From Cephalotus follicularis (taxonomy: Eukaryota > Streptophyta > Magnoliopsida > Oxalidales > Cephalotaceae), in the NCBI GenBank assembly GCA_001972305.1, contig BDDD01005080.1, positions 76,903-140,902 of the forward strand: a stretch of 64,000 nucleotides of DNA, written 5' to 3'. Below are positions 56,295 to 64,000 of this stretch, one piece after another. Below the pieces are notes generated by a model. The model was not told the DNA's origin, did no database searches, and was given only the letters and a program-made list of their open reading frames with translations. Positions within the stretch are counted from its first letter, which is position 1. Each line of letters starts with the position of its first letter. The position numbers were made by a program, and so were the translations under genes.

Positions 56295-56630
56295 CGTCGA
56301 TGTCTTTGGTGAAAGACATCGACTCCTCTTAAAAATGGTGGAAAGATGTCGATGTCTTTGAAAGACGTCGACGTCTTTTCCTATTTGTGTAGAGATCTGG
56401 CCGAAGACATCGATGTCCTTGGAGAAAGGCGTCCAAGTCTTTCAATAAAAATAGCCTGAGAATGCGCATCGATGTTCGTATCGGTGTCTTTCCAAGGGAG
56501 AGGCATCTCGAGGCAAAGACGTCGACGTCTTTGAAAGACGTCGATGTCTTTGCTGCAGAATCAAGGATAAAGCACTTAGATGAGAAAGACATCGACATCT
56601 TTCGGCTAAGGGTCGATGTCTTTTTCGGGT
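56295..56630. repeat. Palindrome cluster in the 5' LTR
   Basis: It includes the perfect 18-bp palindrome AAAGACGTCGACGTCTTT at 56,515-56,532, followed at 56,534 by AAAGACGTCGATGTCTTT. This pair is not in the matching place of the 3' LTR near 50,505. Confidence 0.88.
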
Positions 56631-57300
56631 AAAGTCGATTTTATGCCGAAAATAGGGCCAATCTGAAGTCAAAATCCAATTTAAAGCCATTCTTTGAAAA
56701 CCAAAGTTTACAATCAATCAATTGAGGTTAGTAAGACTAGTTACAACCTTCCAAATTCAATTTCAATCCTTTAATCAACAATTAGGTCAAGGGTTTGCTA
56801 TAAACCCTAAAAACCCCAATTCACTCAATCCAATCATTCAATCGCTCAATCAATCAATAAAGCAATAGGCAATTAAGTAAAGAAGTCCTACCTATCACTG
56901 AAGCTTCAAGAGTTGAGCTTCCAATCACTCAATCGGTTGCTATGTTGTTCAATCACCAATCGACTACTTGCAATCGCTGTCCTTGTCGATGGAGATGCAA
57001 TCAGGGGCTGCAATGGTGGAAGATGGAGGCTGCTCAGCTAGAGAGAGAGGGAGAAGGATACAGAGAGAAGGATGAACGGTGAGAATGAGAGAAATGACAA
57101 GGAATTGACTTAAATAGTCGATTCGGTCAACTCTATGAAACTCTGACCAAAATCCCGACTATACATGCATGTGATCAATACAATATCAATAGGCAAAAGA
57201 ATACCTCAATTCAAAACAGTTCAGTACGGTCCAATACGGTACAATACGGTACGATGTATGCATGAACAATACAAAAGGGAATTCGGGTCGTCACAGTTCC

Positions 57301-58627
57301 ATACCTGGATCTGCTCATTTCATTGGTCTATGATGGAATGTAGTGTGAGAGAAGCAGGGAAATCAGCTAACTTCTTTGGTCAGACTATGCTGAGTTCTCG
57401 GACATGGGGTTTCCGACCAGGGCAGGGTTGAACGGTGATACGCAGACCTCCCTGTCGATATCCACACCATGATTGCTGATGAAGGGTGTTGTATATAGGC
57501 CCCTTAGTCGATGTTCATCGTTTATGCATTACCCCTCGGGGATGTGTCGTGCTTGAGAACCGAGGACCTCCGATGGAAGTTGCCAGTTCAGCTAGGTGAT
57601 TATTGATGAGGGTGGAACTCTGGCTGCGATATACGGGCCCCTCGATCAATGTTTTCCTACACTATGCTGATGCGGGGGTTGCGGGCGCTGCGGCTGCCGG
57701 CCTTTCATTAACACTGGTGATCTACTTTAACTCTCAGGGGGAGGGCCGTGCCTGATCAACCAGGAACCCCTGTGGAGTGGTCGCGAATCCTCAGTGAGAA
57801 GGATCGTGTTTGCGAGCCGAAGAACCCCTGTTGGAGACCGAGTCATGGTATCCATGTGTTGACATGAGTAGGGACAAGTGCTACCCTTTAGCCATGATTT
57901 TTACTCAGGTCGGTGTAAGCGCCATTTGAGATGAGCTGATAGATTTTAGGAGGCAGATGCTTGTATGGGCCGTTGAGCCAAGGTTTTATTTGATGTATTG
58001 TTTTGCAGGTATTGCGGATGTGGCTCTACCATGGTTGAGGATCTCAAGACAAGGCCGACATGTTTCAGGGTTATCTTGTTATCTTGCTGACGTGATGTTG
58101 GCACACCATATATTATTAGTGATGGTTATTCTGGTCGGGTAGTGGTATCTGTTCATATATGTTGATGATGAATTTTCTAACTGATCTCCTATGGTATATG
58201 GACTTCTGGCACAACTCTTTTATCACTACTGATGGTTGTTCCAGAAAGTTGTATCTTATTTCTGATATCAACATGTTGCGAAGGATTGCTGTGGTTATGA
58301 CTGCAGAGAAGCTCATCTATTGCCGAAGTGGTTCCATAGCCTTAAACATCCTCTGATCCCCTGATACTGTGATTTTCCTGAGCAGCCTTATTTTCTTTGA
58401 AGATGAATATCTTGCTGAGCTGTTTCTTCAGATGGGTTGTTCTTAGACTTCTGTTGGATAGCATCTCTGGACATTGAGAAGTTCTCAAACTACGTACTCT
58501 AAAATCCTTGCTTGAGTGGGTTCGTCAGGCATTGTGAAGGTCTTACCGGGTAATGTGATCTCTCCCCAGCTTCTGTCATGGAAGGGGAGCGAATTTAGGG
58601 GACAAATTTCTTAAAGGAGGGGAGGAT
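57301..58627 (+). other. Internal region of the non-autonomous element, right part
   Basis: No gag or pol homology is seen. Two further decayed 60-base units (GATTGCTGATGAAGGGTG near 57,470; GATTATTGATGAGGGTGG near 57,598) echo the array left of the nested element. It ends in the purine tract AAAGGAGGGGAGGA. Confidence 0.65.
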
Positions 58628-60834
58628 TGTAATACCCGGGTACGATTTTGCGGAAGATTCTGTTGTTATCTGTGGTTAAGGCCTAGTTTGGATTTTATTA
58701 TTTCCTTGAGCTTTTGGGCCTCCTCACTTGTGCAATTTTAAGGCCCAAATGTGGCGTTATTGGGAATAGTCATTTATTTTTACTAAGCCCATATGTGAAG
58801 CTTACAAGAGAAGCTAACGGTTTCCAATGTGAAAAGACGTGTGTCAGGAGAGTGTGTGTGAAGTGATATAATCTGGCGCCTTGGGCAGAAGAAAGAAGTT
58901 AGTAAGAAAAAGGAGAGAGAGAAGAAGAAGTCTGTGAGAAGTAGGTAGGAAGAATAAGGAAGAAAAGGAAGATGCTGAGTTAACTGTCTGGGTGAGTTGT
59001 GAGTACTCCCTGTGAGGTTCAAGCTTCCTCTTCGTTGGATCCTTACTTCTGGCGTAACTGAGCATCTCTTCTACAAGTCTTGTTTCTCTTCTTCTCCATT
59101 TCTTCTATAGTCAAACATGGTTGAAGGTGATTCTCACTGGTCTTTGATGTCCTTACCCGAGTGTGGTATGGTGGATTCGGAGTTCCTCTGTACACTGAGC
59201 AGTGAGATGGTATCCCTGGTGTGTTTCACATCTGAGATGACGAAACATGGATCTGCTGGTAGATCCGAAGCTCTAGGTGGGCTGTTGGAGTTCTGGGAAT
59301 ATGAAGAATCCAGTGGTATGGTGGATTCAGAGTTCCAAGGAACTGGTAAGCGTTGCAGGAGCTGGTCTTGAGAGACCCAGTGGTCTCCTTGAACATTTGC
59401 CTGTGCAGTGGTTTCCTTGGCAATTGCTGAGTGTAGTGTCTCCCTGGGCATTGCTGGTGTGTTCGTCTCCCCGGGCATTTGCTTGTGTAATGGTCTCTTC
59501 GGCCATTTGCTATTGTGGTGGTCTCTCCGGGCATTGCTAGTGTGATGGTCCCCTCAGGCATTTGCTATTGTGGTGGTCTCCCTGGGCATCGCTTGTGTGA
59601 TGGTCTCCTCGGGTATTGTTAGTGTGATGGTCTCCCCGGGTATTACTTATGTGGTAGTCTCCTCGGGCGTTGACTGGGCGAAGTGGCTTCTCTGGTGTTT
59701 TGTTGAAGATGCCTTCTCGGGCTACCTGGTCTGGTGCTGGGAGTGGGTTGGCATCTGTGGATGGGTTGTTATTCCGTGGATGGTCTGGTCCTCTATAGTG
59801 GGCAGGTGTGCATGGCTTGTTGTCTGGGCAGGCAGTGCTTGTGGTTTGGCTTGTTGTCTGGACAGGCAGTGCTTGTGGTCTGGCTTATCGTCTGGGCAGG
59901 CAGAGGTTGTGGTATGGCTTGTGGTCCGGTACCTTGCAGTATTTGTGGTCTGGCATTGTCGTCTGGCATATTGCGTAGGTGGTGATCAAGGGTCCAGAGG
60001 AGAAGGTCTGTGGAGGATGTGTTTCCCCTGGCCATAGACCAAAGTGTTAAGTAATCACGTGCAGAACACGAGGATGCTCTCCTCGGGTCTAAGTGACACG
60101 GTGCATGTTGGTGTCTTGGAAGACAATGTTAATTGATCACATGCAGAACACATGGGTGTTCTCCTCAGGTTTAAGTGATACAATGCGTGTTTGGAAGATA
60201 GTGTTGAGGATTAAATGAAACAGTGAGTTGGGGCTCTCCTCTCGTTAAAGTCCCCTGCTCCTTTCTATAATACATCCTAGGATTCATCCTCAGGTTTTGT
60301 TGAGTAGTGGCTCCAGGTTGGCATAGCTCCCTTGAATGAATGAAGTCTGGTGAGACTTCTATGCCTTGTATGGCCGATGTAGTTATCCTTTCATTCTCTG
60401 TATTTTGCGAAGCTATGTAACCCTGTATGTACTGAACTTCATACTAGTGGAACCTCATGGATGATTGAGGAAGTGGACGTAGGAATATTCTGTGCCGAAC
60501 CACTATAAAATGACTGTCTCTTTCTACTCTTTCCTTTATCATGTATGTGTGAATGCATGAATGCCTTATCCAAGTTGTTGTAGGTTTGGTCCTCTGCCTT
60601 GGAGGAAGAGGATAGGCAGGACCTTGGAACGTGGTGCCAGTCCGCTGCAGTGGGTAGCCGAGGCGCAGGTGGACACCCAGTCCTCTGCTCTCTCGTGCTG
60701 TGCTGGGAAGAAAAAAAAAGTATGAAGGAGAAGATGACAGAAAGTTTTTCATATGACCAGTTTGTGTCATGGGTTATGGTTAAAGTCATTCCAGTTTTCC
60801 TGTAACTGCTCGGGTTCGGGATCGGGTCGTCACA
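58628..60834 (+). repeat. 3' LTR of the non-autonomous element
   Basis: TGTAATACCCGGGTACG...GGGTCGTCACA, 2,207 bp. It carries the minisatellites (59,380-59,960) and the promoter-like box at 60,472-60,510. Confidence 0.9.
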
Positions 60835-60892
60835 GATTTCATAAGTCCAAAGTATAATCAGACCATAATAGGGTCGATCACCTTCGCTCAGG

Positions 60893-62030
60893 TGTGACAA
60901 TCCCTAATTGCGCACTCGCTTATATTCGTATAAATTCGATCATACCCAAAGACTGCCCGATTGCCAACCTTGCGCAAGAACTGGGTAAGGTGAATATCAA
61001 AGCATAACTGTCTCCAAACAATATAGAGCATGGCCCAGGAGAGCTCAAGCTCCATCTCGGCACCTCGGCTCATAATGGCAACGTGCATGGCGCACTGCTC
61101 AGCAACATGGAATGCTAAAGCGCCTTGCCGTGGAGAGCTCTGCCAATCAATCGCGGCGTGCTAATGGGTGTGCTGCTCGGGTCGTACAGCAATATGCCCA
61201 GGCGTGTGGGAACCCATTTCAACCAAGGAGGGGTTAAGTGTCTAATTCATTCATTTTACAGTGTATTTGCAATTACACACATACACTCCAACACTCTTCA
61301 TTCCAGGGGACCAGACAGACATTCTAACCTTAAATTTATAAGGCATTCATTCCATACTAACAGAGACACAACATATTAATTAAAATTGCTAAGAAGTGCT
61401 GGTAGGAGATCCTACCTTAAAATCGATCCTTGAGTTGCTCCTTCCTTTGCTCGGCACAATTTCTTCAATTGCTCCTGGTTTGGCATTGGGCTCCTTTCTC
61501 CACAAGATCTTTCTTTACTCTCTGGATTCTCCTATTCGAAGGTGGGAATGAGGGGGATTTGATGGGAGTTAGAAGGGGGAGACAAGAAGTCTCCAAATAG
61601 CAGCCCCTTCTTTGTCTCTTTTATACCAAAAATCCATCAGCCGTGCCAACACTCATTACCCAAATCTTTTATAATCAGTAATGGAATTCTCCAGACTTTT
61701 CTACACATTTCACCATCACTCTTTCACAATCGGGTCTGGACATATAGGAGTGGTCGGCCCAGCTTCCACTTTGTTGCAATTGACCCAATAACATTAACCA
61801 TTTCAAGCCCAATTCCCTTTCTTCATTTAATTCAATTCCAATAGGGCCATAAACATTTTTGAGCCTAAATTCCATGTTATTCCGATACCATAATTTCCAC
61901 TTTGGGGCCCAAAATCCATTTCAGCTCCAGTCCAATAACAATACATTTTAGGCCCGAAATATCGTTCCTTAAAATACAGTACATTTATTCATGCATTTTT
62001 ATTTACAAAAAAAAAAATCTGGGCATTACA
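60893..62030 (-). repeat. LTR-like sequence, TGTAATGCCC...GTCACA
   Basis: On the minus strand it starts TGTAATGCCCAGATTTT (62,030) and can be ended at GGGATTGTCACA (60,893). Both ends are typical of chromovirus LTRs. No matching target duplication was found and nothing internal is attached, so it is a solo or partial LTR. The 54 bases from 60,840 to 60,892 are unassigned flank. Confidence 0.55.
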
Positions 62031-62562
62031 ACATTAGTAATATTGGTGAATCTAGTAAACATAGTCTTAATATCCTCATTATCATGCATAGTAAACATTT
62101 CATATTCATGAACAAGCATGTCTAATTTGGCCTATTTTCCTTGATTGGTACCTTCATACATTACCTCAAGTCTATCCCACATTTCTTTGGCAGAAACACA
62201 AGATGATACTCTATTAAACTCATTTGAGTTAATAGCACATATAATTATATGTTTTTCCTTAGCATTCAATTATACTATTTCCCTATCTTCGTCATTAAAT
62301 TTATTCCTAGGTTTTGAAATAATCTCACTGCATTCATTTGTGGTGGTAGACAAATTTGGACCATCAACAATTAGGTCCCAAAGATTATAGTCTAGGGATT
62401 GAATAAAAATAGTCATTTTGGCTTTCCAATGACTAATTATTTCCATCAAAAAATGAGGATTATGAAATATTTTGGCTTTCGCTAGAATTCAAGTTCATGG
62501 CCATTTTGATCTTTAAACTTTTAACACTTAAGAATTATGAGATTATCATCTCTGATACTAAT
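62031..62562 (-). pseudogene. Copia gag start (SIRE-like, minus strand, fossil)
   Basis: On the minus strand, just after the LTR, a primer-site-like TAGTATCAGAG is followed by coding words IQSLDYNLWDLIVDGPN, NAKEKHIIICAINSNEFNRV and SAKEMWDRLEVMYEG of the UBN2-type copia gag. It is broken and stops at 62,031 against another LTR. Confidence 0.75.
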
Positions 62563-63948
62563 TGAAAGACTACAAGAGGGGGGTGAATTGTAGTATTTAA
62601 ATAAATATGAACTTTTTCGAGATTATGCCAATGTAAAATAAAACAAGAAATTCAATCTATCAATATCACAATAATATTTAACAGAGTAAATAAAGATATA
62701 TTTAACGGATTAAAGAGATATGTAACGAGAATGCAAAAACAGTTTTATAGTGGTTCGACAAAAATCTTGCATACGTCCACTTTTCCCAAGGATCTCCTTG
62801 AGTTTCCACTAGTATTCGACCTCGAATACAAACTTCGAATACCGTTCTGTGAACTATTCGCTACACCTTTACAATAGTTGTGATTGACCTCAATCACACA
62901 AACAAGGGTTCACTCCCATCTAATGATTGAACAAATACAAAGATGGGTAGTTTTGTGAAACCTCTCAAAGGTCATATATTGACTAACTTTGCTCACAACA
63001 ATAGCTCAAAATAAAGACAAGAACAGCTCAAAATAATGCTAACAATAGTAAAGCTTCTTGAAATTGAGATATGAGAGATTGTAGTATTCATTGATGCTTT
63101 GTTCTTATGAATTGAGCCTCTATTTATAGTATTCTTATTGAAAGAGCCTCTATTTTGGGAAGGTTGCCTTCAGTTTAGCGTTGATAAGGCATGATCAGAT
63201 CGTAATCTTCGACCAAAGCGTCGACGGTTTCAATTTAAGCGTCGATGCTTAAATGTTATCGTTACGCTTTGTTTTCCTACACTTCGTGTAAACTGTTGCC
63301 GCTATGAATAAACTGTTGGCGCTTTAAGTGTTAAGTGCTGACGGTCACAAATAAAGCGTTGCCCAGCGTTGTCGGTTTGTTCACATTTGTTCAGACCACA
63401 TTGTCAACCGCTGGCCATGACTCCTCCCTTGCACGTTCCCTGTCAGAAAGTAACATGCAAGACACCCGAACTAAAGACGTCGACGTCTTCTCCAAAGGCG
63501 TCGATGTCATTGTCCCCGATCGAGGTGCATGTGCATGCAGTTACGTGCAACATTCTGTCAAAAGGCGTCGACGTTTTTCGTAATGGAGTCGACGTCTTTC
63601 CTCCAAAACAGCGTCGTTTTAGCCCTTTGCATCCTTTAACATATAAAACAAAAGCTTCAACATAAGACAGATTGGAAAACATCATCAAATTTGGAAAAAC
63701 CATCCTCTTTATTAATTCCACAATTTTAAGGGTACAAATACTTGTGAAATAATAATACATGGAAATCCCGGGTGTTACAGTTAATGCCTTCAATGCTTAA
63801 TGCCATAAGCGCTGACGCTTTAATAATAACTATCGATGCTTTATCCCAATTCTCTTCTACATTATCTCTCTTATCCTGCACATAAACTGAAATGATTAGT
63901 TAGAAATATGTTATCATCAAAATTAGGATTGAGACATAAATGTCAACA
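62563..63948 (-). repeat. Copia 5' LTR (SIRE-like, minus strand)
   Basis: 1,386 bp, TGAAAGAC...TGTCAACA on the plus strand. The start matches the LTR at 41,443. It has GTCGAC words at 63,218-63,360 and the promoter-like box at 62,741-62,780. A foreign LTR piece appears to lie within it (about 63,370-63,781). Confidence 0.8.
63370..63781 (-). repeat. Chromovirus-type LTR fragment inside the copia LTR
   Basis: On the minus strand it starts TGTAACACCCGGGATTTCC at 63,781 and includes words of the AAAGACGTCGACGTC type (63,475-63,600), like the Tekay LTRs and unlike the surrounding copia LTR, which uses AAAGCGTCGACGC. The inner boundary is approximate. Confidence 0.5.
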
Positions 63949-64000
63949 CCAGCGTTCTTGACTTCCTAGAAAGGGGAAGGATGCACGTCCGGGATCATGG

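Larger units (their letters stand above)
48886..57295 (-). mobile_element. Tekay/Del-lineage Ty3/gypsy element, TSD GTTCC (fossil)
   Basis: It is nested in the non-autonomous element, with GTTCC at 48,881-48,885 and 57,296-57,300. On the minus strand the 5' LTR is 54,292-57,295 and the 3' LTR 48,886-51,271. The primer site (complement TGATACCATA) adjoins 54,292, and the purine tract is the complement of TTCTCCCC at 51,272. Internal parts are gag, protease, an RT portion and the pol end. The family is the same as that of the element at 21,424. The internal region is about 3 kb, shorter than usual, and broken, with around ten breaks. About 16 differences in 300 LTR bases (near 5%) suggest an age near two million years. 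Confidence 0.92.
54292..57295 (-). repeat. 5' LTR of the nested Tekay element
   Basis: 3,004 bp, of which 607 bp is an internal tandem duplication. Without it the length (2,397) matches the other LTR. The palindrome cluster is at 56,295-56,630. Confidence 0.9.
45700..60834 (+). mobile_element. Non-autonomous LTR element, TSD GATTT (fossil)
   Basis: GATTT at 45,695-45,699 and 60,835-60,839 flanks LTRs 45,700-47,980 (2,281 bp) and 58,628-60,834 (2,207 bp). The primer site TGTATCAGAGAG at about 47,987 and the purine tract AAAGGAGGGGAGGA before 58,628 resemble those of Tekay elements. Setting aside the nested element 48,886-57,295, its own internal region is only about 2.2 kb and shows no gag or pol homology, which fits a large non-autonomous derivative. 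About 22 differences in 255 LTR bases (near 9%) make it older than the element nested in it, perhaps 3-4 million years at usual plant rates. Confidence 0.88.

Noticed and set aside
60893-62030. Complete small retroelement with target duplication
   Set aside because: The ends look like LTR ends, but the flanking five bases do not match and there is no internal region, so only an LTR-like sequence is reported.

Overview
The window looks like a repeat-dominated stretch of a flowering-plant nuclear genome, probably a eudicot, though the species cannot be named from the sequence. Almost every coding trace belongs to LTR retrotransposons of lineages confined to plants: Tat (Ty3/gypsy), Tekay/Del chromoviruses (Ty3/gypsy) and SIRE/Maximus-like Ty1/copia. 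The only host gene traces are two pieces of a plant AAA-ATPase resembling Arabidopsis At1g64110 (DAA1), with plant-style introns. No intact host gene, tRNA, rRNA or CRISPR array was found.

Layout. 1-1.5 kb: plus-strand gag-protease remnant of a Tat element. 2.2-3.2 kb: C-terminal exons of the AAA-ATPase pseudogene, entered by a GC-rich hAT-like insertion and locally duplicated. 3.5-10.2 kb: a flank segment plus Tat copy A (minus strand). 10.6-12.1 kb: middle exons of an AAA-ATPase pseudogene up to Walker A. 12.1-16.8 kb: non-coding repeat DNA with a perfect-looking 1,293-bp tandem duplication that carries a captured Tat gag fragment. 16.8-35.2 kb: a second copy of the same flank plus Tat copy B (minus strand). 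That copy was later hit by a 1.8-kb solo LTR (17,490-19,292, target duplication AAAAT) and a Tekay element (21,424-27,491, target duplication CTGTT). 35.3-42.3 kb: plus-strand SIRE-like copia element with extra open frames after pol. 42.3-60.8 kb: a recent 2.5-kb repeat pair and a non-autonomous element (45,700-60,834, target duplication GATTT), which holds a second Tekay element (48,886-57,295, target duplication GTTCC). 60.9-64 kb: another LTR and a minus-strand copia 5' end.

The retroelements are fossils. All are broken, nested in one another, and datable in relative order by nesting and LTR divergence. The Tat copies carry an antisense gene between pol and the 3' LTR, with its own TATA box, a Transposase_28-like domain and a coiled coil.

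The most unusual signal is not a gene. At least three unrelated LTR families, from both the Ty1/copia and Ty3/gypsy superfamilies, carry clusters of short palindromes around a GTCGAC or ATCGAT core: CAGTCGACTG, AAAGACGTCGACGTCTTT and AAAGCGTCGACGCTTT. In the solo LTR these are spaced at very nearly 21 bp. The flanking arms differ by family, so this looks like convergence or exchange on a common structural plan. A second cross-family signal is a shared promoter-like box ending in GAACCACTATAAAA.
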